Below, one piece after another: positions 32,801 to 41,714 of a DNA stretch of 64,000 nt (position 1 is its first letter; each line of letters starts with the position of its first letter). Made by a program: the position numbers and the translations under genes. This stretch comes from Akebia trifoliata. Taxonomy: Eukaryota; Streptophyta; Magnoliopsida; Ranunculales; Lardizabalaceae. The notes under the pieces were generated by a model. It saw only the letters and a list, made by a program, of their open reading frames with translations. It was not told the DNA's origin and made no database searches. The stretch is taken from contig CM030706.1 of the NCBI GenBank assembly GCA_017979445.1, forward strand, positions 30,955,330 through 31,019,329, read 5' to 3'.

Positions 32801-33134
32801 GTTGCTGATCATCGAATCCACGAGACTCAATTCGCTCCAATTCCAAAAATTGTTGGGTTATGTACTCGTGTCGTTTACTAGTGCTGTAAGTGCTACCAAC
32901 ACTAGCCGATGGATGGTAGAATTCATCATCGTCGGAAGAATCGTAAAATCTATCAATGTTCTTAGGGATTCGATCTTCGTCGAGGCTGTGTTTTCTTACG
33001 GTGTTGCGTTTATGGGTTCTTGTTCCTCCTCTTTCGCCTAATTGTTGACTATAAGAATGGATTTTACGATGTGGAGGGACAATGCTTAGTGCTGCCAATA
33101 CGTCTCCATCGATGTCTTCAATCTCTTCCTCCAT
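17538..33134 (-). CDS. WD40-repeat type II inositol polyphosphate 5-phosphatase (5PTase12/13-like), 11 exons
   Basis: The enzyme removes the 5-phosphate from inositol phosphates such as Ins(1,4,5)P3 and, in this family, from phosphoinositides; it dampens phosphoinositide signalling at the cytosolic face of membranes. I join exons 33134-32318, 29273-29021, 28606-27802, 27112-26988, 26605-26521, 23642-23477, 23375-23335, 23211-22944, 22518-22395, 22314-21960 and 17891-17538. All introns are GT/AG and phases agree; the sum is 3,393 nt, 1,130 codons plus stop, close to the usual family length. Residues 1-130 are polar ('RKHSLDEDR', '[11 protein letters not shown]'); about 190-540 is the WD40 propeller. 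Catalytic motifs are complete: TWNVGQG (576), [10 protein letters not shown] (606), NCHLAAH (713), GDFNYRL (787), PAWCDR (864), DSDHKPV (904). The serine-rich N-terminus points to the 12/13 group and not to FRA3. An in-frame ATG at 33224 would add 30 residues. Introns hold LINE, copia and foldback insertions but no exon is broken. Confidence 0.92.
18850..21000 (-). mobile_element. Degraded L1-type LINE in 5-phosphatase intron 10
   Basis: Read on -, broken frames give in order: an ORF1-like stretch (about 20450-20950, '[19 protein letters not shown]'), an endonuclease start '[13 protein letters not shown]' near 19750, the endonuclease motif '[17 protein letters not shown]' at about 19590-19650, and a zf-RVT type C-terminus at 18850-19158 ('[12 protein letters not shown]', '[15 protein letters not shown]'). 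The reverse-transcriptase core between them is missing. Frameshifts and stops are many. It lies in the same sense as the host gene. Parts of the stretch I could not assign. Confidence 0.65.
21051..21437. repeat. Tandem duplication of about 190 bp in intron 10
   Basis: Two nearly identical copies, the first starting 'tttgattatctttctagttt' at 21056 and the second at about 21250, both ending 'gcccaaatagttttgggaaa' followed by 'actatca'. Few differences (indels in 'attt(g)actttg' and 'gta(c)cgac'), so the duplication is rather recent. Confidence 0.85.
21960..22314 (-). CDS. 5-phosphatase exon 10
   Basis: 355 nt starting '[17 protein letters not shown]', the last catalytic motif (SDHKPV), then the C-terminal extension to 'FGFPRWLE'. 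Donor GTAACA, acceptor 'tatcag'. Confidence 0.9.
22395..22518 (-). CDS. 5-phosphatase exon 9
   Basis: 124 nt: '[20 protein letters not shown]' (signature PAWCDR) to 'CPVVSSIL', ending CA before GTAAGA. Confidence 0.88.
22944..23211 (-). CDS. 5-phosphatase exon 8
   Basis: 268 nt with '[20 protein letters not shown]' (catalytic GDFNYRL) through '[15 protein letters not shown]'. The donor is GTCTGA after GGAG. Exon 9 restores '[12 protein letters not shown]'. Confidence 0.88.
23335..23375 (-). CDS. 5-phosphatase exon 7 (micro-exon)
   Basis: 41 nt encoding '[14 protein letters not shown]' with its first base from exon 6. Acceptor 'tttcag', donor GTAAGT. The phases of both neighbours require it. 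Confidence 0.85.
23477..23642 (-). CDS. 5-phosphatase exon 6
   Basis: 166 nt: '[20 protein letters not shown]' then '[19 protein letters not shown]'. It contains the conserved NCHLAAH motif. Acceptor 'aaacag', donor GTATGG. Confidence 0.9.
23830..24290 (+). mobile_element. LINE C-terminal fragment in 5-phosphatase intron 5
   Basis: '[19 protein letters not shown]' near 23855, then after a frame change '[20 protein letters not shown]' near 24150. This is the pattern of the zf-RVT region of plant L1 elements (Cys-Cys-His-His). It runs opposite to the host gene. Only this domain is present. Confidence 0.55.
24430..24910 (+). mobile_element. Second LINE C-terminal fragment in intron 5
   Basis: '[13 protein letters not shown]' near 24465, then 'VNHLLPY' and '[11 protein letters not shown]' at 24755-24820 and '[19 protein letters not shown]' to about 24880. 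This repeats and extends the domain of the previous fragment with internal stops. Either two copies of one LINE 3' part or a rearranged single copy. Confidence 0.5.
25608..25781. repeat. Tandem duplication of about 87 bp in intron 5
   Basis: Two copies containing 'ggttttccaaacccttaggt' and 'accatagacactta.tcatc', each ending 'atgcctt'. They differ at only a few positions. Confidence 0.85.
26521..26605 (-). CDS. 5-phosphatase exon 5
   Basis: 85 nt: completes Trp, then '[20 protein letters not shown]' to 'LGRAIGNK', ending AAG before GTATAT. GNK plus the GG from exon 6 gives the family's GNKGGV motif. Confidence 0.87.
26988..27112 (-). CDS. 5-phosphatase exon 4
   Basis: 125 nt: '[20 protein letters not shown]' through '[11 protein letters not shown]', ending TG before GTAAGC. 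Acceptor 'ttgtag'. Too short to stand out as an ORF but in perfect phase with its neighbours. Confidence 0.88.
27802..28606 (-). CDS. 5-phosphatase exon 3 (WD40 end and start of catalytic domain)
   Basis: 805 nt after 'ccacag', ending at ACT before GTAAGA. It carries further blades ('[19 protein letters not shown]', '[18 protein letters not shown]') and the start of the phosphatase domain: TWNVGQG and [10 protein letters not shown], the latter containing the metal-binding Glu. Confidence 0.9.
29021..29273 (-). CDS. 5-phosphatase exon 2
   Basis: 253 nt after 'attcag'. The join restores '[19 protein letters not shown]', a WD40 blade. Ends in TTG TG before GTATGT, and the split Trp codon is completed by exon 3. 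Confidence 0.88.
29945..30310 (+). mobile_element. Ty1/copia polyprotein remnant in 5-phosphatase intron 1
   Basis: Broken frames give '[17 protein letters not shown]' near 29970, '[18 protein letters not shown]' near 30030, and '[15 protein letters not shown]' near 30232. These are the RT-end and RNase H landmarks of copia elements (Asp of 'SDADWAG', 'CDNQAA'). Frameshifts lie between them and no LTRs are recognised. Antisense to the host gene. Confidence 0.6.
30936..31332. mobile_element. Foldback element P in intron 1
   Basis: Mirror-image ends 'gcgttcaatagacaatctta' and, inward from the right, 'gagtgctcggtagacaatct', then 'gggggacaacg.tgggagac'. The body has the same core hairpins as the 4-16 kb cluster ('gattgggct.attttttgtg', 'aggatgatctc'). 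TA-rich runs flank it. Confidence 0.7.
31347..31709. mobile_element. Foldback element Q in intron 1
   Basis: Ends GGGTGGCGTTCAAAGGCCCT and, inward from the right, GGGTGGCGTTCGGAGGCCCT, then 'aaagagagccaaacattttt'. It contains the core hairpins and 'ggacggtccacgattcttca'. TA runs lie on both sides. Confidence 0.75.
31721..32240. mobile_element. Composite foldback element R in intron 1
   Basis: Left end GGGAAGCGTTTGGAGGCCCT. A truncated first half (31721-31895) is joined to a nearly complete second Q-like body (about 31896-32240) ending inward 'ggaagtgttccgacacccta'. One internal junction lacks the TA spacer, so this is a rearranged pair. Its right end lies 78 bp inside intron 1 from exon 1. 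Confidence 0.65.
32318..33134 (-). CDS. 5-phosphatase exon 1
   Basis: 817 nt, residues 1-272 plus one base. Starts at '[16 protein letters not shown]', which resembles the N-termini of relatives; ends TCT TAT G before GTATTT. It includes '[10 protein letters not shown]' and the first propeller blades ('[10 protein letters not shown]', '[15 protein letters not shown]'). Confidence 0.88.
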
Positions 33135-33416
33135 TGATTGTCCGTACAAATCTTCAGAACCAGAACCATAAGAAGAAGAAGTATAAATTTTCTTTTGAAT
33201 CTCAATGAAGGAAGAGAAGAACAAAAACTGGGTTGTGGGTTCCGTAGAGAGTGGCGGGGTTTATTGAGAGCTTACGGACAGCAAATGTTTGAATTTCTTG
33301 AGACAGGAGGAGGTTAGTTTCTAAATAGTTTTTGTTCTCTTTTATACATCTTCTTAAAGATGTCTTGGATTGAAAAAGAGCCACGTGTAGTGATGATGGA
33401 GCTCTAACTATTATCA
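33135..33416 (-). promoter_or_regulatory. Leader and proximal promoter region of the 5-phosphatase gene
   Basis: Sequence between the ATG at 33134 and the upstream hAT-like element. The frame stays open up to an ATG at 33224, so the leader may be partly coding. A G-box core CACGTG lies at 33391-33396 on both strands. No TATA box is convincing. The span is inferred; no start site is visible. Confidence 0.35.
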
Positions 33417-34458
33417 TAGGGGTGCACATGGTTTGGATTGGTTTGGATTTTGGTAAAATTGAAATCAAACCAAATATGATCGGTTCTACAAATTTGAAAT
33501 CAAACCAATCCAATTACCCTATAGAACTGAACCAATACAATCCAATCTTGGTTTGGATTAGTTCTCGGTTCTGATACTTATTGGGAAATTTTATAGTAGA
33601 AGCAACTCTATTTTTCTAGGCTATATGTGAATTGGTTATTCTTGAAGTTCTCTTTTTTGATGGCCTGAATCTTGCCCTAGTTAGTTGGGATACCAAATCA
33701 AAGTATCCAATTGACTATCCCCACCTTCATTAAGTAAAATTTAAATTGAAAACCCAAAGCATCCCCATAGTGTTAGAAATAAATTCATGCCTAGAGAGAT
33801 TTCTATAAAAAGAAGAAACACGTGATATCAAACCTGACATCTGAAACCCAATTGTAAGAATAAAATCCATTTTATATGTGATGAAAAGCAACCAAGAATA
33901 AATTCAGCCTTCAAGGATAATGCTAGCAATATGTGTGATGAAAAGCAACTAATGAATATTAAATCTAGACATCATAAGATTTACATTTGGTTTTGCATCC
34001 ACAAATGCAAAATGAGTTAGTGTCACTGTTACCTCTTCGTAACACAGTTGAGAGAGAGAGAAAGAGTTACCTCTTTGTTTTTTGAAGAAGTGGCGAGGTG
34101 AGGTGAGTGAGAGAGACAAACGATGACAGTTGCTAGGTTTTCAGCTTCTTCTAACTGGAAGAAGAAGAGAGAAATACAAAACGAAAGTTCTGTTTTTAAA
34201 TAATTAAAAATAGTGACACTAACCCATTTTGCATCTATTTTTAATATATATATTTATTTATTAATATTAGATATAAATTTGCTTTGGATTTCGGATTGGT
34301 TCGGTTCTATTATGTCCAATCCGGAACTGAACCAAAGCAACCGAATTTTTTTTCTTTTGATCTGTACCCGAACCGTGAGTGTGTTCAATCTGAACCAATC
34401 CAATCCAAAAGCTTCGGATTGGTTCGGTTCTCGGATTTATCCAATCCAATGTGCACTA
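33417..34458. mobile_element. hAT-like non-autonomous element upstream of the 5-phosphatase gene
   Basis: Left end TAGGGGTGCACATGGTTTGG; right end reading inward TAGTGCACATTGGATTGGAT. The subterminal DNA on both sides is dense in GGATTGGTTCGGTT / AACCAATCC motifs in both orientations, as is typical of hAT-type ends. The flanking 8-mers (TATTATCA and CTATTTTT) do not match well, possibly because of the following T-tract. No transposase. The interior carries a GA-rich block at 34050-34120. Confidence 0.55.
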
Positions 34459-36267
34459 CTATTTTTTTTTTTTTTTTTTGAAAAATCGAGGTATGAGGAG
34501 CTCTTAGAAGCAAATTTTTTTTTTCTTTCTTGCCTGCGTATCCCCCACCCTTTAGATGAGACTAATCTCACGGTCACACACTTCGCCCTCTTGGAAAGAC
34601 CTACTAGCAATTGGTTTGAGGTCGAGAGTCAAATGGACCCACGAGGGATTCATTGTTTCGTGGGGTTCGATCACTCGACTTATCCTTCATGAGGAGCCCT
34701 ATTAATCATATGGGCACGTGCAGTCCCTTCCCACACATGAACTCATATGGAGGTTTAATTTTTGCAAATATGAACTTTATTTATGGAATTTTCAAGTCTA
34801 ACCCACAACAAATGAGAAAAAACTTTGAAGTAGCCATGTCAATTCAAAATTTCAAAGAAACCCTTTCCTTTGGATTACATGTGGCATTTCTAAGGAAGTA
34901 TTCAAAATGTTAGCCACTTCAAACCCTTTAAAACATGTCTTGTAACGTAGAGGGTTCTTTCAAAATTTTGAAGTGAGCTAGCGGCTTCAAAGTCGGACTG
35001 TAATGGATGGTTGAGATAAGAGAAAAATTAAGATTTCTTAAAGATTAATACTAAACTTCTCGGGGATAGTATAATTTTATTTGCAATGCATTTTTCTTGG
35101 AAATCCTTGATATCTCAACTTTTTGTTTGATGTGTTTTCCTTTAATTAATGAGTTTGAATCTATGTTATTTGGTTGGTCAATTTGATTTGTTGAATTCAT
35201 GGTTCACCACTCTACATATATTAAATTCTCTAATGTTTAAGGGGAATGTTAGCATCATGTCATTCTTTTTCTATACAATTTTTTGGGAACTTAATGCATG
35301 TTATTTTAGTTTGGGAATTTGATCCTTTTAAAATAATCAATTAAACAGAAACTCTCATTTATTAATAATTCAAGTTTGAATTTAGGCTACATTCAAAGAT
35401 TTACCTCGTAAATTACTTGGTGTATTTGGGGGGATAAGACTGCATGTGCCTCAAGGATTAGTCGAGTGTACTAAGAGGCCCAAATAGCTTAATTCCCAAA
35501 AACAAACCCAATAATAATGATCAAGAGAGCACATGTCATTCGATGACCTGAAAGAAGAATGGGATTAACTTTAATTCTCTTAGATTGTTGATTAGAATAC
35601 GACTAGCCTTACTAACTTAGTAAGATTTCAACTCTTACTAAGGGTCGTTGACCACACCTTGTGACATCCAAATACATAAACCAATGCCACAAGGTTGTAG
35701 AGGACAAAATTATATGAATTTTGAAAGAAAAAAAAAGTCACTTTTCACCGTTAAATTTTAATTTTAAATTTGGGAGTTCTGTGGAAGTTTGGTAGCCATC
35801 CATTTTCAAAACCTTGTATGAAACCCAAAAACAAATAAAATTTTGAATTTTTTTTTTTAGTCTAAGTTTTTCCCTGAAATTAGAGGGTTGCGGTGTTGGA
35901 TTGCCAATGTAGTTATACATTTGGTAAAATGACCTTATTAAGACTTAAGATCTTACAAAGTTACTAAAGGAAATATTTTTCCAATTGATTATAAGAACTC
36001 AATATGATTTATATAGAAAATAATAAGCAAATCCTAATCATAGGTAAACTCTATATTTAACAAATCCTTTAAATATTTTAATCTTATATTAATCTTACAT
36101 GACTCAATGTATTGCATTATACAATATTACAATCATTTTCCTGTACCATATTAAAAAAACATAGAAATTCAGATTTTCGCCTACCAATTATTTTGTTGAT
36201 TTCTAAATTAATAGCGATGCCATGTCGACAATAACCTCCAATTCATTTTCATTACCTCAAGAATCAA
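34459..36267. other. Intergenic DNA without supported genes
   Basis: AT-rich. ORFs at 34653-34913 and 35738-35920 lack any family resemblance and biased composition. A T-tract sits at 34462-34479. The segment 35590-35740 returns in diverged form at 38370-38500 (see the direct repeat entry). Confidence 0.4.
35590..35740 (+). repeat. Left copy of a diverged direct repeat around the solo LTR
   Basis: 'actagccttactaacttagt' and 'aagatttcaactcttactaa' are mirrored in order by 'gctagcctaactaacttttt' and 'aagatttcaaatcttactaa' at 38374-38420, followed in both copies by a Thr-Gly-like 'gttg/attg', 'cacat' and 'gaaagaaaaaa' blocks. Same orientation, clearly diverged. Confidence 0.6.
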
Positions 36268-36462
36268 GATCCATAACGGTGTCTCATTCCTATAGACTAG
36301 GAATGTTGTCTACATGGCATCTTTTGGTAGGTGTTTAAAACAAATTGGACTAATCAAGGCGTTTTTCAACATGGCACGCATCCCAATTTGTTTAAACTCC
36401 AACCAAAAAAGAGCAATGTAGACACCGCATCTTGCTATAGGAACAGGATACCATTTTGGATC
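36268..36462. mobile_element. Small foldback (MITE-like) element
   Basis: 195 bp. Left arm GATCCATAACGGTGTCTCAT, 'tcctatag', 'tgtctacat', 'gtttaaaacaaattgg'; right arm reading inward GATCCAAAATGGTATCCTGT, 'tcctatag', 'tgtctacat', 'gtttaaacaaattgg'. The arms pair over about 85 bp with mismatches. It has no core hairpin of the other foldback family. It touches the TSD of the LTR element. Confidence 0.65.
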
Positions 36463-36467
36463 GTGTT

Positions 36468-38342
36468 TGTAGACACCTCAATTTGAACGGGCCACTTCTC
36501 GAAAGGGCCCAAAAATATCAATTTTCCAAATAAATGGGCCAACGGGCCTTAAGGGCCCAACTCATTGAAAATGGACATTTTTACCAACCCGAGGCCCCTA
36601 AGACCTCTCAATGGTTTAGGAGGCCACCAAAAGGACTCGGCCAACCTTACGCTTTCCCAACATTCACCGCTCCGCTTCCAAAATAAAAAACGTCAAATTT
36701 TCGATAAATTTCACCAACGGGCCTAAAAAGCCCGATTCGCCAACACGTGGCATTTTTGATCAAATTAATGATTATAAAAAATCTAAAAAAATTAATTAAA
36801 AATTAAAAAGGTGAGACTTGAGATGCCTACCCCTCTTCTACTATCACCGCTCCGCCTCCGTATTCGTAAAAACCATTTCTAAAACCCAAGCCCAACACTA
36901 CAAAGCCCACAAATCATTAACCATATCCAATTCATTATCCAACCCACAACCCTAACCCATAAACCACAACCCACATCAACCAATCACTCTTTTATCATCA
37001 AAAGATGACACATGTCATCACCCCATCTCACCTCCCTCACCCAACTACCTACCCCATTAATTTGCTTTAAATCCCATCTACCCACACATCAACCCATCAC
37101 CTTTTCTCTCAAATCAAACACATCTACCCACACCCCTAACCTATACCTCCCCTAATCTACCCTCATCATTCCCTACAAAACCTACATCTACAACCTAAAC
37201 CTACACCATCCTCTCAAGTCAAACACTCAACCTCTCCCATCAACCTATCCCAACCCTTCATTTTCACCCACTTTAACACATGGCATCATCTCCTTCATCC
37301 TCCCAAAATATCATCAACCACCTCTTTAAATCCTCCATTCTCTTAAACCAAACACCATTTAATCTCAACCACCATCTTAAACTTACCTCACCAAACACTC
37401 CACCCAAATGGGTTGGGTAGGATCCAAACCATTTGGGTCAAAACTCACCCATTTAACCCCCCTTCCCTAAATACCCTCCAATCTCCTCTAAATTACAACA
37501 CCCACTTCTCTCTCAAACTCATAACCATTCTACCCATTTTCTTCACTTCACCCCATTATATCCCTAAAATAACTCCTAAACATCTATAAATACCCTCATC
37601 CTCTTCCCAAAAATGGCCCCCAACTTCTCATTACAAAACTTCTCCCCAACACTCTCTCTACTAACAACCATCATCAATTCTCACCAAGTTTACCAACTCT
37701 TTCACACAAATCCTCTACAAGTCTCACTAAAACAAAAGAAATCCCTACTCTCTCTAATCACTTCTTCCCATTCTCATACTCTCATATTATACTAAGGACT
37801 CAAGAAGACTCAAGCAAGAAGAAGAAAAGAAGAAACAAGATACAAGGTGGGTTTGAAGCACACCCCCTCTCTTTCTCTAACCTTCTACTCTTTCCCTCTT
37901 CTAACACCCCCTTCTTTTATTTTATTTTACCCCTTTTGATGATTGGGCCCCAAGGCTAAGGTTCATAAGGGTCATTTCCATTAATGAAATGACCCTATGA
38001 TCAAGCCGAAAATGAATCCCTACTTAGGGAACATATGCACCCACGTGGCACATTTTTTTCACCTTCTTTTAAAAATAAAAAATGATCGAGTTATTTGAGG
38101 TTACCGCCACGTGGCGGGGAGGAAAGGGTGCCTAACACCTTCCCTTTTCTTCAACCGAGCCGCTTACCCAAATCTTGAGGTTTGACTACCCCTTATCCAT
38201 TGTGAGTCACTAAAATGCCAAAAATCTCATCTTTTGGAAAATGTACCCCGGGTGACCATTCACACCCACTTCCAACTTGAATGGTGGCGACTCCAAATCA
38301 TTGTAGATGTAGTCATCATAATGACGAAATCACGCGTCTACA
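36468..38342 (+). mobile_element. Probable solo LTR (TGTAGACACC family), TSD GTGTT
   Basis: Starts TGTAGACACCTCAATTTGAA and ends CACGCGTCTACA. Flanked by GTGTT at 36463-36467 and 38343-38347, a perfect 5-bp target duplication. The 3' part carries 'gtgcctaacaccttccc' and 'ggtggcgactcc', both also found in the other TGTAGACACC elements in this window. No coding sequence and only one LTR-like unit, hence solo LTR by inference; a non-autonomous element is possible. The pyrimidine-rich part at 36830-37600 is notable for lacking G. Confidence 0.8.
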
Positions 38343-38369
38343 GTGTTCTTTGAATTTATTTTCATTATT

Positions 38370-38500
38370 GTAAGAGTCAAGCTAGCCTAACTAACTTTTT
38401 AAGATTTCAAATCTTACTAAGAGTCATTGGATTCACATGGATTACCACATTGGTAAATCCAACAACACACCCTCTAGATTTGATGAAAGAAAAAACTCAT
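38370..38500 (+). repeat. Right copy of the diverged direct repeat
   Basis: Matches 35590-35740 in order and orientation (see there). An A-tract at 38504-38521 follows. Confidence 0.55.
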
Positions 38501-38621
38501 ATTCAAAAAAAAAAAAAAAAAGAATCTTTTTGGGCTCGATCAAAGGTGTTAAAAGTAAAATTCAATATGTGAAAAATAATTTTTCTATTAATTTTTTGTT
38601 TGTTTGAAAGTAATTCAAAAT

Positions 38622-39198
38622 TAGGGCAACAACTTGGGCGGATTGGCACGAGCTCAACCTTAATGATGGGTGAGCCTGGGTTAGAATATCTCAACCCGAC
38701 CTCAATTTGGGTTGAAGGGTCGAGCAACTTGAATCAACCCGAACTTGATGCCTATATACTAATTTAAAAATATTTTTATGATAATTATATATATTTTTGT
38801 TTAATCTTTTGATTCTATCTTATTATTATGGTTTTTGAACAATTGGATATTATTAATGTGGGCTTTGATTTAGTATGGTTTGTATAGATATTGTCTCAAT
38901 GATGGATTTGAAAGTTGTATGTGATTTTATTTGATAGTGGTTTGGTTTGGTTTTTTGGTGTTGTATTTTTTTTAAGATATAAAATATGTTAATTGATTTA
39001 GATTAAATTAAAGATATTCAATAGCTAACTCATCCAACATGCCCTAAATTACCTAACTATGGCTAATATAAGCTCAACTCGATTTTAGAAGATCAAATTT
39101 GGGTTAGTGAGCTTAGGCTTGATGGTGGTTGAGTTGAGCTCGGGTTGAAGGTTCTACGTCTTGGGTTTACCATCTAACTCGCCCAAGTTGCAGTCTTA
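38622..39198. mobile_element. hAT-like non-autonomous element, 577 bp
   Basis: Left end TAGGGCAACAACTTGGGCGG; right end reading inward TAAGACTGCAACTTGGGCGA. Flanks TTCAAAAT (38614-38621) and TTAAAAAT (39199-39206) give an 8-bp TSD with one mismatch. Subterminal 'gggttga/tcaaccc' motifs occur in both orientations. No coding capacity. Confidence 0.65.
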
Positions 39199-39206
39199 TT
39201 AAAAAT

Positions 39207-39885
39207 TTTATGCTCAACATCCTATTATGAGTTTGGATCTTATAAGGTGGCACGGAGAGGAAACTTTCCTTACTTGGTAAGAAAGGTATTTTTGTTATCC
39301 CTCAATGGATGTCCTATTGTCATATTTGATGTTTATTCATTCCTTTTTAATTTCAATCCAATAGGAAACTAAACCTATCAAAGAAAGTGGTGTTCATTAT
39401 TTAAGTATTATTTCACCCAATGATTTAGTGCTTGAGCAACTCCTATTTTTATAAGGAAAAATTACTTAAAGAACCCTCGTGGAGGGACTTCTGTCTAAAT
39501 AGTCCCTAAGTTTTTCGACTTAGCTAAATAGGACATTTAATAAAAAAAATTCTTTCTAAATGGTATGATCTTTGAAGATCATTTTCACCATTTTTACATG
39601 TGAAATGTTGGAATTACCCTTTCCTTGGTTCTTGATGATATGAAGTCTTAGAAATCCATATAATAGAACGATCTTGCTCTCATTCCCTCAAGTTCTTCCC
39701 AACCTACTCTACGATAAAATCGACACAAGAGGTGAGTTTTTAACACTCTTTTTTACTTATTTTTTATGAATATAATTGATCTAGGCCAAAACCCAAGTAA
39801 ATAGATGGTTTATAAAGATTTTATGTTTAATTCATTTTGTTTTGTTTGTCGTTTTGATGAAAAATTGTGTTGGAACCAAAATTGC
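39207..39885. other. Intergenic DNA without supported genes
   Basis: AT-rich single-copy-looking sequence between the hAT-like element and the MULE margin. Nothing recognised. Confidence 0.35.
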
Positions 39886-39894
39886 AAAATTGAA

Positions 39895-40010
39895 CACAAA
39901 TTAGTTACAGCATCGAGTTTATACTAAATAATATTATGAACTCAATGGTAATTTAATTATCGTCGAGTTCGATACTAAATAATATTAAAATCGTCGAACA
40001 TGATTCTAAT
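39895..40010. repeat. GTCGAGTTC-type repeats, left margin of the MULE
   Basis: Copies of 'cgtcgagttcgatactaaat' and 'gaactcaatggtaatttaat' in both orientations, followed by 'aaccttcagtgaatagtcac'. That last block returns inverted as 'gtgaaggtttgttcac' at 63621 and 63857. Confidence 0.65.
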
Positions 40011-41714
40011 TAATATAGATTTTTTATGTAACAAAACCTTCAGTGAATAGTCACATCCACTTTAACTTTTTAATGAAATGGCAAGTCACCTTATGTGCTC
40101 AATTATATCTACTTACTTGTTTGAAGATATGATAATTTACAAAAGATCTAGTGAATAGTCGCATTCACATTACTTGATTGCCTATATATATCTTTAGAAT
40201 ACAATTCTTTGAATCCCACCTCTCAACTCATAATGTTTTCTTTTTAATACAAAAAAACTCATTATTAACGATGTCTAGTAGAAAATCTCTGATTGTCATT
40301 AGTAGTGATGAATCAAATAAAAAAACAGAGCTGACAAATAATGACGATAGTCAGTCTGATGAATACTTGGGAAACTCATGTTATGACATGAGTAGTTTAG
40401 ACGAAGCAGCTCATGATGATATAATCAAACATCTTCAAATTGTAGAGTCGACTGAAAATTATTTCAGTGAAAGAAATAAATAATGGTGTTGATTGGTCAA
40501 TGAAATCGAATATCTTAAGATGGTGGTGCATGAAATCAAGAATTTTTTTTTCCGATAGAGAGCAAAGATGTACTCGAAGAATATACCATCTGCATTTAAT
40601 CAAGCTCTTGAAAGTAAAAAAAGTAAAATGCATGAATGCATCTCCATGTCATACGACACGACAAATTGAATGATTTTCCTGAATCTATTGAAGAAGAACG
40701 AGAAGAATTTGTCAATAATAATAACCTTGGTTCGCCATACAATATGACTGATGAAAATGATTCAAATTAAGTTATGTTTTCCTTTCTAAGTTTTGTAGAA
40801 GTTATGTTTCCATTTTCAATATTATGATTAAGTTGTGTTTTTCTTGATGCTAATTAATATTAAAACCGTCGAACTCAATAGTATTTGAAATCTTGATGTT
40901 AATTTTAAATTTGCATGATTTATTTTTACTTAATAATTTTTTTATACAATAAGAATCATAACATCATGTCTGAATAGAGTTTATATGTTATTTTGAGATA
41001 TAATGGTAATTTTTCAATGAATGAAGAAGATGGTTCCATGACTTACATTGAGGATGAGGGTAGTTTTGAATTAAATTACATACACCACAACGATACAGTC
41101 TCATCATTTAAATAAAGAGTTGTTAATACACAAATATATCAAAGGAAGATATTTTTTGAAGTACTTCATGCCCGATAACAAAGTTTTGATTTACCTTTCA
41201 ACGGATAGAGATTTATTTTCTTTGATTGATTTATATCGATCAACAAGAACTATATACATGTATGTGTTAACCGGGTCCACCTCTAAGATTCTAACTCAAA
41301 GTTCAAAAGTTACAATATTTGTGACTATAATAAAAAGTAAGGAAGCCATTGATAATCAACAACCATCGCCACCAAAAAATATCCAATTGGTCTTACTTTT
41401 ATTGTCAAAATTTTGAAAAGATAATATTTTTGGTGTGGGGTAAGAATTTAATTACATAGAAGAACTTCGTAATACGTTGAGACAATACGCGATAACTCAC
41501 AATTTTGTTATGATTTTCATAAAAAGTGACTCAGTTCAAATAATTTCAAAGTGCAAATTTGATGGGTGTCCATGAAGGTTACATGCATCCAGGGTTCCAG
41601 TTAATTCAAAGTTCATAACAAAGACAATTACAAATCGACATATATGTGGTGGTGGAATTACTTCTAACATTGACCACTCTCAAGCAACCAAGAAATTATG
41701 GTCTATTCTTTATA

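Noticed and set aside
32486..33208. Plus-strand ORFs of 81, 105 and 62 codons
   Set aside because: Antisense shadows of 5-phosphatase exon 1.
34267..34481. Mirror-like ORFs in the hAT-like element
   Set aside because: Products of the inverted GGATTGGTTCGG motifs, not genes.
34600..34690. B-box-like 'gtggggttcgatcactc', possible tRNA or SINE
   Set aside because: No A box or cloverleaf could be drawn upstream at the right distance.
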